Source: Termitomyces sp. T153 (Eukaryota > Basidiomycota > Agaricomycetes > Agaricales > Lyophyllaceae). Taken from it: 64,000 nt of DNA. The stretch lies in assembly GCA_018296165.2 (NCBI GenBank), contig JACKQL020000180.1, forward strand, positions 1 to 64,000, in the 5' to 3' direction. This document shows positions 9,688 through 21,500 of this stretch, piece by piece. Made by a program: the position numbers and the translations under genes. The notes beneath the pieces were generated by a model. That model was given only the letters and a program-made list of their open reading frames with translations. It searched no databases and was not told the DNA's origin. Each line of letters opens with the position of its first letter. Position 1 is the first letter of the stretch.

Positions 9688-12600
9688 ATGTAAAGATCAA
9701 GGGTGGTGCTACATATGCATCTAGCAAAATATTCAGCAACATGGTCTGGAAAAGGCAGTACTCCCAAATAGTGAATGGTGACACAGTTTAATGGCTCTAG
9801 GCTGTGTACAATTCTGAGCTTACCATTCTTCTTGAGGATACAGAACCATCATGAGCAATAAGCTGAATTCAAGGGTTCATAGATGCCAGCCTTGATCTTG
9901 TTGCAAATGATTTCACAAACTTCTTTCTCTAGTCCTGGGAGTGTGGGGTGATTGTGCTGAACCCAGGTTATGTGTGGAATTGTCAGTATGTGTACTGGCA
10001 GAAAGAAGTTGGGGCACAAGCTTCTTTGTTCAGAGTCTTCCCAAGCAAAAGCCTTTTCTTGTTTGGTGACCATGTTGACAAGGATGTTGATTTTGTTGCT
10101 AGTGAAAAAGCCTGTGTCATGGTCTTTGGCAAGTTGTGCTTGTCATTTGCTAGTGAATCACTCAGTTGATACAAATGGAGGCAGGTGTGGGTCAAGTGGT
10201 GGCATTGTCACTAATGGGTTGCCAATAATATGTCACTTGATTTGGAAGTCTTTGCTAACATTGCTGGCAACTGGTTTGGTCTTCATAGTGACAGGTTTGT
10301 AGTTCTTCTTTACCTGGACATCTTTTTGTTTAGCAGATTTGTTAGCAACAAACTAAGCAGGAAATAGGATGTTAACATAAGTGGGGGTAATGTCTACATG
10401 GTTTGTAGTAATAGGTAAGGTCTATGCAAGAATTAAAGGGTTAGAGGAATTAGTGGAAACAAGATATGAATAAGGGGGTAGGAAAAAGTCAGAAAGATTG
10501 CTAGTAGTAGCATATAAATATGCTAGGGCTGGGTTTGTCTGTGTGGTAGAATCTATAAGTATAATGTCTTTGTCCAATTCACAAGAAGCTATACATGTTG
10601 CTAGACCAGTTGAATGATTATTGCCAATAACAACCACTATGTCACTATCATTGTCATCAATGTCTTCAGCAATGAAAGCAGCAGGGTGGTTTGGTTTCAA
10701 AGCAAATGTTTCAGCAATTGGTTCTTTTTGATTTACTGCATGGAAAAGTTGGAATGGTGTGCTGCATGCGAGTGTTGGGGTCCATGATGGTAATAGTGGT
10801 CTTGACATCACTAAGACCATTGACCACACTTTGAGTTAAGACATCAAAGGAGCATCTAAGGAGAATGTTGTATGCGGGGGACCATAAAACATGTATCTGC
10901 AAATAAACTGTAATGTTGCCAATGATGCAGGGTACATTGCAAGCAAGTCCTAGCAATCAATCCATTGTGCTGTTAGTGTTCTGCATATTCAACACAATGC
11001 TGGGGTTGTAGGATAATCCAAGGTCACTAGCAATTTCTGCAGATATTGAAATAATCTGAGAGCTACTGTTGGTGATGCATTCTACTTCTTCTTTGTTATC
11101 AATCAGCATCATAATAGACCAAAGTGACTGGGAATCTTCAGCAACAGTGAGCACCATGGGCTCTTCCCCAAGGGGCAGCAAATCAATATAAGCCTTGACA
11201 GGGTCAACAGATGCAAGTTGGGCCTTATCTGATGTGAGTCTGTTAGCAGTAGCAGCATTAAATCCTAGCAAAAACTGGGGTTCTTCAATAGCAAAGGTTA
11301 GCAAAATATCTTTGAAAATGTCACTGAAGTCCTGTACTATATTAGCACTAGCTCCCACAAGTCACTTAGGTGTAATGGCTGTCCTGAATTGATTCCTGAT
11401 GTTCTGTGATACTGAGCAAAGTTTGCCAACTGACACTATGACCTTGGTGCTTAAAACCCTTTCAAAAACTGCTTTAGATTGCTCAATGTCATAAATTGGT
11501 GGAATAGTTTGATATGTGCTATCATTAGTTCTGTTGGGAGCAGCAAAATCCCTATTAGCAGGTGGGGCATAGTGACTGGAGATGCCAGAAAATGGGTGGA
11601 CTGGGGGCTGAGAGACAGGTTTCTTAGCAACTGGTGGTTGTTTGTTAGTGATGGATTATTCAGGTGCTTTGCCTTTGTCTGCAGGCTTAGTGGCAGGAGC
11701 TGGTACAGAATTAGAAGGGGATGAAGTTGCTGGGGTGTTGCTAATCAAGAGTGTTGCCTTGGGGGTATTGTGTACTGGTCAATATGCTGTGCAAGAGACT
11801 TGTACACCATCAAACTTTTCACCAGATCATCATAGTGCAAATAGTTCATGTTTTAAAGCCTTGATCCATTCTTCTTTGCTTAGCACTTGGCCAATAGCAA
11901 CATCCTGTTGCATTACCTCATGATTTAGTGACTGCTGCATAGCCACTTGCTCTGGGTTGGGGTTAGCATTGGAAGAGAGTCTGCCAATGACAATTTGTTC
12001 TGAATTAAGTTGGTGCCATTTCTCAATCTGTTCCATGTAAAGCTGCTTGCCAAAATAGTTGGGAATCATAGCACCAGATGGGAAAATGATCTTGCCTTCA
12101 GCATTGCAACATATCTTACCCTGTTAAATCATGTGCTGCATCTTAATACAAGTGCCATAGACCATAGTATGACCTGTTTTACTACAGAAGTGGCAAGTGC
12201 TGCTAGAGAACTGTTGGCAAGGTTGAGCATTGTTGTTGGTCAATAGGGCTTCTAGACATTCCAAGGCACTGATAATCACTGTGGTTGTTGCTCACTCAAG
12301 GGTTTCTTGCTTGGGTGTAGGCAACAGCAAAACTGAAGCATTAGCAATTGGCAATGAAGTGATACCAGTGGTGCCATTGCTGGTCTTGGTCATAGAGGTG
12401 TCTATACCCTTTAAAACCCATTTAGCACCTTTAAAGACATGGTCAATATTGTAAAGGTTCTCAGGATGGTCAGGGAGCATGATTTTAAGCTGGCAAATGA
12501 TTTTGGACCATAGCAATATAGGGATGCCTTGTTGGAATAAGCCACATTCCTCATTGTAGTAGAGCTTGCCATTAACAAGAAGCCATCTAGCAGTGCATTG

Positions 12601-12887
12601 GAAGTCTTGGTAATAATCAGAGAACCTGCCCAAAGTTGCTAAGCCACTGTTGAAGGTCTGGTTTACAAGTTGTTTGAGGTTGCCAAGATTGTAACAAGTG
12701 CTAGCATCAGCACCAGGGTACAACCTGAGCACTGCCACCTTCCATTCCTGGTATGTGTAAGGTCGAGGTGCATTGTTGCTGATTGTTACATTGTTGCCAA
12801 ATTCTGGTAAGCCAAGCTAAGTTTCTGCCATGTTGTAAGAGACATATTGAGCTGTATATTCCTTCTTTTGAGTATCATTGGCAATGC

Positions 12888-13908
12888 TGATACAATGTTG
12901 TCACACCATTGGGAACATAATAAACACCAGAAGTCAAAACAAACATTTATTAAGGCTGAAAACTGTAAACCTCCTGGTAAAACAAGTCCCAGCAACATTA
13001 TCCCTTTAAATACACCAGAAGAAATACAGAACAGGATAGGACAAGGACTATACTAGACTATACACTCAATAATAGTCCAATCACTGTAATGGGAGGGGAA
13101 GCATGGGACTGGCAAAAGCACCTGAGTGGCATCAATTCTGGCAAGATCTAGATCTGATCTAAGAATAACCAGATTGGAATGTTGACTGAAAGGAGGTAAA
13201 GGGGGAATGAATGAGAAAGAATGGAATGAAGTGAAGGGAAAGGAAGATGAATGGAAGAATATGAAATGAATGGAATGAAGGGAAGGGAAAGGAAGATGAA
13301 TGGAAGAACCTGAATGGGAAAGAACCTGAAAGGGGAAGAATATGAAAGGAATAAAGGAAGATGAATGGAATGAATGGGAGGGGACAGATGATGGAAGAAC
13401 CAAAAAACCAAAAAAAAAAAAAAAAAAAAAAAAAAACTGAATGGAGAAGAATATGAATGCAAGAAATACAAAGGAGGGAGAGATAAATGGGGCAAATGGA
13501 AGCTAAGAATGCAAAGGAAGAATGATGGAACCAGGAACTGGCCTATGGCACTGAAACAGGCATGCCAAAAGGGGGAATTAGAATAACAGTTATGAATAAG
13601 GGGCTGGAAAGTATGGAACAGAAAGTCACATGTAGGGGGTGGTCTGTGCACTGTAGAAAGAGGTATAAATAGTCCAAGTAGAGTAGCAAATAGGCAGGCA
13701 ATTAATAGGCAAAGGCTTGGTGGTTCCCAGGGAGTGAATCACTTAGGCTGGAGTTTGTTGAAACACCTCTACATTCAGAATAGAAATATTTTAGAAGTAA
13801 ACCTCAACCTCAAACATTCATCAAGACATCAGTGTGGAATTGGAGTAGACTTCCTAAGTCTTCAAGAAAGCCCCAGAACTATCAGTATTACTCTAACCCA
13901 GTACTACA
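12888..13908 (+). repeat. Solo LTR of the TGAT family (1021 bp)
   Basis: It opens TGATACAATG, has the family motif TGAAAACTGTA at about 12956, a TATA box GGTATAAATAG at 13662-13672, and CCCAGGGAG followed by CTTAGGC about 55 bp further on. It ends TACTACA. The flanks are AATGC on the left (12883-12887) and ATGC on the right (13909-13912), so it sits in a 4-5 bp target duplication. It interrupts the gag of the surrounding minus-strand element and has no internal region, consistent with LTR-LTR recombination. Confidence 0.8.
13190..13436 (+). repeat. GA-rich minisatellite and A27 run inside the solo LTR
   Basis: About 200 bp are almost pure purine, built from degenerate units such as GGAAGATGAATGGAAGAA, followed by 27 consecutive A at 13410-13436. 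The long Ser/Phe/His-rich ORFs on the other strand (13148-13651) are by-products of this composition. Other LTRs of the family have shorter purine tracts at the same relative place. Confidence 0.7.
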
Positions 13909-14380
13909 ATGCCACAGTCAGCAAAAAGACATTCCAATTCCTTAAAGTACTGGAGGAGTTCCATGGGGCAACTCTCATCCCATTTAGGCACAGTGGTATC
14001 ATTGTGTGGCAGCATTCAAGCACTCCAAGTAGTGGGATTGTTGTTCATAGTAGCAATACTTGGTATTGGCAGTAGTAGAGGGTTAGTTGGCAATGATGGG
14101 ATAGAGTGAGCTTCTGGGAAGAAGATAGAGTTGGTTGGGGTTAAAGGCAAGAGGGGTGCATTGAGGAAGCTTTCAATAAATGCACCTGGGAAGTTGGCAA
14201 GGATTTTGCTAATATCACAAAGTTTCCTAGCAGTTTTGAGTTTGTTGGCAAGGAGTCAAGGTTGAGTAGCTGGTGGAGAGTTCTGAGGAGTTGACAAAGA
14301 GGACTGTGAAAGTTTGCTAAAGATTTCCAAGAAATGTTTTGTTTAAGCTCTGGTTTCTGGCAGAATGGTTAACTATAATC

Positions 14381-14397
14381 CCTCACAGTGGGCTCCA
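14381..14397 (-). promoter_or_regulatory. Primer-binding site of the minus-strand Gypsy copy
   Basis: The minus-strand reading TGGAGCCCACTGTGAGG differs from the E1 site at one base (C to T in a CpG). It fixes the orientation and the 5' end of the decayed element at 9688-14397. Confidence 0.65.
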
Positions 14398-14942
14398 AAA
14401 TAATATGCTTCTATGCCATCTAGTGCCATGCAGGAAACCTAAAAAGAGGACCTAACACTAGTCACTAGATAGGGTAGCTGGCAGTAGGAAGTTAATAATG
14501 AGGGTGAGTCAGTAACCATCCCAGAGAATGAGAGCTAATGGGTGTGGAGTGAAGGAGAAGTCAAGTGCAAAGAGTCACTATCTCTAGCCTAAGTCACTAG
14601 ATGGTAATGAAGAGTTGCTAGATGAATGAAAGGGAAAAGAATGAAGATGAAAGTGGTTGCTAAGGACTAGCAAACTAAGCAGTGAAAGGGGAGTTGGGGA
14701 AGAGAAATGGGGGAGTGATGGTAAAGAGACTGAAAGGGGGACAAACATAAACTAGTTGCTAGCCATAATTGCTAGCATTGCTAAGTCAAAATAAATGCTG
14801 AGGGCACCTGAAGTTGGTACCACATGAAGTCAAAGTCAAAGTTGGCAAGACTGTTGCTAAGTTGTTGTTGATAGTGAGCAAAACAACAAAGTGAAATCTT
14901 AAGCTGGTAGAAAGGATGACATGGTGCAATACTATGACTGTG
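14398..14942 (-). other. Probable decayed 5' LTR of the minus-strand element
   Basis: This stretch lies just upstream (on the minus strand) of the primer-binding site, where the 5' LTR should be. It is rich in short CTAG-containing motifs (ACTAGT, GCTAGC, TCACTAG) and carries no coding sequence I recognise. I could not find its LTR partner or clear TG...CA ends, so the assignment rests on position only. Confidence 0.35.
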
Positions 14943-15499
14943 GAAGGCCCCCAGAGCACAAATACCAGCCCAGGGATTGAGTCTACCTGGATGCCTCTGA
15001 CATTATGACTACCTGACCTTTGAAAAAGGTGTTAAACTGCCAACTAGGACCTTTCACAGTGGAATGACAGGTAGGGCCCCTGGCCTACCAACTCTGGCTC
15101 CCTGTGGGGATGAGATGCGCTAGCTCCATCCTGTGTTTAATGTAGTCAAATCAACTCCAGCTTCCAGGGATCCTATTCTGGGACAGTGTCCACTGCCCCT
15201 GCCACCTCCAGTGGTGGTCAACAGTAATGAGGAGTATGAGGTGGAGGAAATCCTGGATAGTCATTTATTCCAGCAATGACTACAATACAAGGTGAAGATG
15301 AAGGGCTACAGGATTGAGGACATCTCCTGGGAACCATGGAAGGATGTACATGCCCTGGAGCTCATCAAGGAGTTCTATCAAAGCACCCAAATGCTTTGTG
15401 CACCATACAAGGAATCTATTCTATTTCACTAGTGGACAGAGCAATGAGGAACTTTTTCTACCCTGCACATCAAGATGCTATGTGCTAGAGGAGGAGTGA
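14943..15499 (+). pseudogene. Integrase C-terminus and chromodomain of a family A chromovirus
   Basis: A fragment with frameshifts and stops reads LHPVFNVVKSTP (GPY/F-like C-terminal part of integrase). The chromodomain follows: EEYEVEEILDSHLFQQ, a stop, then LQYKVKMKGYRIEDISWEP. Chromodomains steer integration toward modified histones. The fragment begins abruptly at about 14943 against the neighbouring minus-strand element and ends at an LTR of its own family at 15500. Confidence 0.75.
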
Positions 15500-15742
15500 T
15501 GTCAGGGGACTTCCATTTCCAACCTCCACAACTTGTTCCAGCATCTCCACAGCTTGTTCAATGTCTTTGGGGCTCATTCCAGAACTCTGGAGATCTCCAG
15601 AGACCTGCAGCAGCAGGGATCCTTAGACTTGTTCTCTTCAAATTCCCCTCTGCTAGGTGATTAGTTACTGCTTGTATCTTCATCTACTTGCTAATATACT
15701 TTGGATTCCCCTCTGCTAGCTGCATGACTTAGATCCACTGCT
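15500..15742 (+). repeat. Family A LTR, truncated 3' LTR of the upstream copy
   Basis: It begins TGTCAGGGGACTTCC and shares the CTTAGACTTGTTCTC and CCTCTGCTAG motifs of the family. It stops at ATCCACTGCT, about 35 bp short of the usual CCCTTACA end, where the next LTR starts. It also lacks an internal stretch of about 100 bp present in the other copies. Confidence 0.7.
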
Positions 15743-16111
15743 TGTCAAGGGACTTCCATTTCCAACCTCCACAACTTGTTCCAGCACCTCCACAGCTTGT
15801 TCAATGTCTCTGAGGCTCTTTCTAGAACTTCAGAGATCTCTGGAGAACTGTGGAGTTCTCCATATTACCTCAGCAATCATTGCCCTAGGGTTAGGAGTAG
15901 CTCCAGTTGTCTGTACAGTAGTTCCCATGCCTCTGCTGCCCACTGATGTGCTGCACTGAGCAGTGGGGATCTTTAGACTTGTCCTCTTCAGATTCTCCTC
16001 TGCTAGGTGATTAGTTGCTGATTGTATTGTTGTCTACTCTGCTAATATACTTTGGATTCCCCTTTGCTAGCTGCATGACTCTGATCTGCCACTCCAGAGG
16101 TTGCCCTTACA
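15743..16111 (+). repeat. Family A 5' LTR of copy A1 (369 bp)
   Basis: It runs from TGTCAAGGGACTTCC to TTGCCCTTACA and has exactly the length of the LTR at 41371-41739. It is followed by the family leader beginning GCAAAACAAGTCTCC and then by gag. Confidence 0.8.
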
Positions 16112-16217
16112 GCAAAACAAGTCTCCTAAAACTGGTCAGGAAGCTCTTCATAGCCATAAGGAACCTCCAAGCTGCTACCCATTGCTTCCCCACCAGGATT
16201 AAACACCATGGAGTGCT

Positions 16218-17420
16218 ATGTCTCAGCCTGCCAACCCAGGCACACTCTTGGAGGCCCCAGCCCTGCAGGACAAAGCCTGGACTCACCTGCTTCACTTAGG
16301 AACCCAGGTGCAACTAATGCAATCATCTCTCACTCACCATACTACCAAACTCTCTACCCTCCATCAAACAACCAATTTTATCTCCCAATCACTCAAGGCA
16401 TTGCTCAAATGCCTATCCCCTAACTCCATCCCTCCTGCAGCCATGGAACCAGCCCTAACTGCATCTGCACCCATCTCCACAGCTCCAGTGACCTTACAGC
16501 CACAGATTCCACATCCTGTGCTACTAGACACATATGATAGTGCCCACTCCAGCAGGGAGCAATTTCTGCAGTCCTGCCTCACCTATATCTACCTCAGCAG
16601 AGACACCTTCAACTCCAGCACATTGAAAATAGCCTGTGTGCTGTCATACATGAAGATTTGATGTGCCTCTACCTATGTGCTGCAAGTCTTCCATTGCTCT
16701 GGAGGTGTTGGAAGCTTTTAGGACTGAGCTGCCTTTGAAAAGGACTTCTGTGTGGAGTTTTTCCCATTAGACTCTGCCAAGACTGCAGCCTTGACACTAT
16801 GTGATAGGGAGCAGTACAGACAAGAAAAGCATATACTGGATGAGTACACTCATTCTGGGCTCTGATTGAGCAGGCTGCCTACCCCAATGGCCTCTAACTA
16901 TGCCTCACCTTCCAGAACAGCTTGCACTCCACATTGGTGGAACACATTGACAATTTGGTGGAGGGTTGCCCCAACAATGAAAAGATTGCATTGTGGTATA
17001 AGGTGGCCTGGGACCAATAGCAACTCATGGAGATTTGGAGGGAGCTCCACCACCTCCATTCTGCACTGCACCCAGCTCCAATCAGCAATGTCCACCACCC
17101 TGCACCTGCCCATCCAACACCAGCCCTTATCCCAGCCATCCCCACAGCATGCCCCCTGTCACTAGAGATCTCCATAGATGTGGATGCCACCCTGCTGCTG
17201 TGCCAGAAATGCCAGAAGCCTGGGCACTTTGCACAGCACTGCCTCCTGGGCCTGGAGGTATGCTACCTTTCCATGGTGGAGCAGAAAGAACTCCTCCTGC
17301 AGCTGCTGGCTGCAAAGGATGCTACTGGAGCTCCATTGCTGGATGAGCCTACACTGGAGTTGACCCTGGAGGAGATCAGCATGTGCGCCTCACCTCTGGA
17401 GCTGGAAGGGGATTTTTAGT
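16218..17420 (+). pseudogene. Gag of copy A1
   Basis: The first frame starts MSQPANPGT and has an N-terminal coiled-coil-like part (QVQLMQSSLTHHTTKLSTLH). A capsid domain follows (FLQSCLTYIYLSRDTF, VLSYMKI), then a CCHC zinc knuckle CQKCQKPGHFAQHC at 17201-17242. Several stops and frameshifts break the domain between 16660 and 17030. The tail ends LELEGDF, as in copy A3. Such Gag proteins build the particle of Tf1/sushi-like chromoviruses. Confidence 0.8.
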
Positions 17421-17640
17421 TGAGCAACAGATGAGGTGTATGCCTCCATTGCTGGGTGCTAACAGGTTCTTGTGTCTGCCAATAGAAAATGAAACTGCCT
17501 TTCCTGATGCCCTTCATTCTGAGACAGAAGAACCTCAACACCCCCTTCCAGACATATAGATACTAACTCTGGAGTCCCTGCCAAGCTCCCCAACACCTCC
17601 AAAGGTCTGTCAATGCAGCCCCCCTGAGCATGTCAAATGC

Positions 17641-18510
17641 TGATGCAAAATTGGCAAAATTGGCTTTGTTTTCAAACTCAGCTCAAAACTCCAACTCACA
17701 AAGGTGTTTGGGACTTTGTTTCATGTAGCTCACTCTAAAAGTGTTGTACAAAGTAGATTTTTAATTGATTTAGATTACAAACTCAACTGGGTCAAGTCTG
17801 ATCACAAGGCTCAAGCAAAATATAATAAATCTTAAGCCTGAAGAAAATAATAGTTTATTGGCCTAAAAAACCCACTCCCTGAGGATTTCCAAGCTGTAGC
17901 TAGTACTTTGCTTGTCCAATAGGCTCAAAAATCCTCTCCTTTTATACCCCTCAGTCTGCACACAGACCATGGCTTTTCCACATGTTTTGATCATCATCTG
18001 GGAGTGTAGTCAACCAGTTGGTGGGCTGGGCTGCATGGTTGGGCCTTGGCATGCACTTATTTTTGGCATTGGCAATTTGGATTTGATCATGCTGAGGCCT
18101 AGGCTGCTCTTTTGTCTGTCTCTTTTCCTCCTCCTTTGTCTTCTCCTCCTGCCTGCTGATCCTTATCTATGTGGACTTGAGAGCTGTTTAGTTTTAAGTT
18201 GGTTGGTCAGGGAAGGGAGGGGCTAGCCCTAGATTGAGGGGAAACTCAGATTGTTATCTGAGATCAATTCTTGGCCCCTGCCATCAAAATTTGATGGCTG
18301 GCTTCCCAGCTGTTATCAACTGACTTTTGGTTTCATCCTTGGTTTTATATGGGAGGCTTAACTTTGAGGTATGCCTTATGTTTACAGTTTTCAATGTTTT
18401 TTACCAGCTTACAGTTTTCAGCTGTTTTTATTTGTAAAGTATATTGTTTTAAAATAGACTTTGACTAGGCTTTTTCCTCTGCCAATCTCATTGTTGAGAC
18501 TGGTGTATCA
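17641..18510 (-). repeat. Solo LTR of the TGAT family, reverse (870 bp)
   Basis: On the minus strand it opens TGATACACCAGTCTC, carries two AAAACTGTA motifs, a purine-rich tract (18110-18160), a TATA box (GGTATAAAAGG, about 17938-17950) and a CAGGGAG...TTAGGC motif, and ends TTTTGCATCA. The flanks are AATGC (17636-17640) and ATGC (18511-18514). It lies between gag and protease of copy A1; removing it rejoins sequence that is contiguous in copy A3 near 52856. Confidence 0.85.
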
Positions 18511-18514
18511 ATGC

Positions 18515-21500
18515 CCCAACAGTACATGATGGCTTCTGGCTTGTCCACCAACTCCCTGCATCTTGATGTGGAGATTGAGACAACAGACACTTAGCAAACC
18601 CATGGAGTCATGGCTCTTCTGGACAGCAGAGCAATGGGACTGTTCCTGGACTTGGAGTTTGTCAAACACCATGGCTTGAATATACAGCCCCTTCCCAAGC
18701 CCATTCCTGTTGACAACATTGACAAAACACCTAACAAAGCAGGCACCATCAACTCTGTGGTTGACCTGGTCCTCTGCTATTGAAACCACACAGAGTGCAC
18801 TGTGTTTGCTGTCACCAGCTTGGGTAGGCAGGACATGATCCTTGGTTTCACATGGCTCTGTGAGCACAACCCCAAGGTCAATTGGACTAAAGGAGAGGTA
18901 ACCATGAGCAGGTGCCCCTGAAAGTGCTCTGCCTGTGCTGTGGAGCACAGGGCAGAGTGCTGAATCCAAGTTCAAGAGCACACAGCCATCTGTGCATGTC
19001 ACACCAGCCCTCTCCCCTTTGCAGATCTAGACCTCCTGAATCCCTTGCCTCTGGCATTCCCTCATAGAGAGGCCCTCTATGAGGACAACCAGAGCAGTGG
19101 TGGAGCCCTGGAGGAGGAGTGCAGAGAGGAGTTTGGTGGCATATGTGAGCCAGAGCTCCCTGACAAAGTGGTAGAAGTGTGGGATCAAATCTATGCTACC
19201 ACTATACACCTGCTGCCCTCCATTGCAGAGATCCAGACTAGCCAGACCACATTCCAATGGCTGGCCCAGGTGTTTGCTGTGAATGCCATGCCCCAAGAGT
19301 TCCAGAATGTGGTACCTCCCTACTTTCATGCATTTGAGGATGTGTTCTTCAAAGCCTCATTTGACTTGCTTCCAGAGTGCAAGAGGTGGGACCACACCAT
19401 TGAACTGCTGCCAGATTCCACACCCTCCAGCTATTAGGTCTACCTGCTTGCACCCAGGGAGCAGAACAAGCTCGACACATTCCTGCAAGAAAACCTGGAC
19501 TCCAGTCATATCTACCCATCCAAGTCCCCAATGGCTTCTCCAGTCTTTTTCATCAAGAAGAAGGATGGCTCACTCTGACTGGTCCAGGACTACTGTGTCA
19601 GGTTCCACTGATGATGGGGGCTCAGCTATACTGGCAAATCTTTACTAGGTGGATGTGATGTCCTGCACTTATAATCTAGCATTCTGGAGTTGGCATGGAG
19701 AGAGGAGACTTGTAAGGGGAAGCTAGGAGGAGCAGTCCAAGCAAGTCTGGAGTGGTCCAGGAAAGTCTAAGACTAAGTATATTAATGTTGGGCTGGGGCA
19801 GGCATCAGGAACAAGTTCATAGGCACATGAATAGACTGTGGAGTAAATGGAGGCTTTGCAAGTGATGGGGATGGAGCTGGAGTTTGATGGAGGATCAATT
19901 AAGACTTGATGGGCTCTGGGGCCAAGCAAAGGGCAAGGTCTGGAGTTGTTGTAGAATGTTCAGGGTTTGTAGCACATGCACAGAGTTCATACTGACATCA
20001 GAGATGGAAAGAACTTAGAGAAACAAAGGAAATATAGACAGTTGAGATGAGGCAGAGATGAGGCAAGACAAGACAGAGAAAAGAGATATATTTGCAACCA
20101 AAAATAAAAACAGAGACAGAGAGAGACACAAGACACAAGTAACCAATAATGCAAGTAATATCAAGACTAGAGTATGAGGAGCTACTCTATGACTTATATA
20201 CTGACTACTGGATAGCTTTGGAGGGCAGTGGGTATGGCAGTGGGGCTCAACAGGGCTGCACAGAGTTGATGGGTGTTAGGTACAATCAAGGAGCAGGCCA
20301 CAGTAATATTCTGATGGGATCAGCTGGGGACATGGGCCACTCTGAGGTCATCAGAGTGCTCCAGAGCAGGTTGGGGAAACTAGGATGAGGAGTTGGAGGT
20401 GCATGACATGGTCAGGAGCAGTGGGGGAAGCCTTGGGAGTTGAGAATTTAGGGGAGGTGTCAATGGCTGCAGAGAAGGCATTGGAGTTGACCAGGGGGCC
20501 ATCAGGATTTGCTGGAGAAGTGTCAGAGTTGACCATGGGTTAGGGAATTGGACAGGGTGTCAGGGGGGGACTCTGGAGGAGTGGCAGGTTGGGGATGATG
20601 TGTGGGGGTTCAGGAAGTGGGTCATAACATACTGGGTGCTCAATGCCATGATGGTGAAAAACTGCTACCCCCTCCTCCTCATCTCCAAGCTCATTAACAA
20701 CCTCTGGGGTGCATGATATTTCACTAAACTGGACATCCAGTGGGATTACAGCAACATGCACATCCAGGAAGGGGACAAGTGGAAGGCCATCTTCCAGACC
20801 AACTGGAGATTGTTTGAGCTGCTTGTTATGTTCTTCAGACTCACCAATAGCCCTGCCACCTTTCAGACCATGATAAACATCTTCTGGGACCTCATAGCAG
20901 AGGGCATAGTGTGTGTGTACCTTGACAACATCCTCATCTATACCAAAACACTGGAGAAACACTGTTGGATCACTTGCCTCATCCTGGAATGCCTCTGCCA
21001 GCACCAGCTCTACCTCAAACTGGAGAAGTGCAAATTTGAACAGACCTGGATTGAGTAATTTGGCTTGATCATTTTGCATAGAGCCACAGAGATGGATCTG
21101 GTGAAAGTAGCAGGTGTGGCAGACTGGCTAGAACTCAAGAGCAAGAAGGAGGTGCAGGCATTCCTTGGTTTCACAAACTTCTACCAGAGATTCATCCAGG
21201 ACTTCTTACACTACACCCATCCACTATTTGACCTGACCAGAAAGGATGTTACATGGATTTGGGGGCCTCTGGAGCAGATGGCCTTTGTTGCTCTCAAGCA
21301 TGCTGTGACCTCCAGACCCATCCTCCTCTTCCTGGACAACAACTCTCCCTTCTGGTTGGAGGCTGACAGCTCCAACTTTGCCACTTGGGCAGTGCTCTTA
21401 CAGCAATCTCTGGAGAATGGGAAGTAGCATCCAGTGGCCTTTTACTCCAAGAGCCTGAATGTGGTGGAGCAGAACTATGAGATCCATGACAAGGAGATGC

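Larger units (their letters stand above)
9688..14397 (-). pseudogene. Decayed Ty3/Gypsy gag-pro-RT fragment
   Basis: Read on the minus strand from the primer-binding site (14381-14397): gag lies at about 14370-13909 and 12887-11350, split by a solo LTR. Next comes a protease remnant (about 11150-10750), where the active-site Asp-Ser-Gly has become NSSSQII. RT begins at about 10073 (GIYEPLNSAYCS, then SLEPLN) and is cut at 9688 before its catalytic centre. The gag capsid part (EWKVAVLRLYPGAD, then FQQGIPILLWSKI) is typical of basidiomycete Gypsy elements, and a degraded zinc knuckle lies near 12150-12200. Many stops are present and CpG is nearly absent. RNase H and integrase are missing. Confidence 0.75.

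Noticed and set aside
13148..13651. Long Ser/Phe/His-rich minus-strand ORFs
   Set aside because: They are the complement of a GA-rich minisatellite and an A27 run within a solo LTR; low complexity, no domain.
15500..16111. Tandem LTRs as a two-LTR circle integration or duplication
   Set aside because: The first copy is truncated and has a different internal deletion, so insertion of copy A1 at the 3' LTR of an older copy is simpler.
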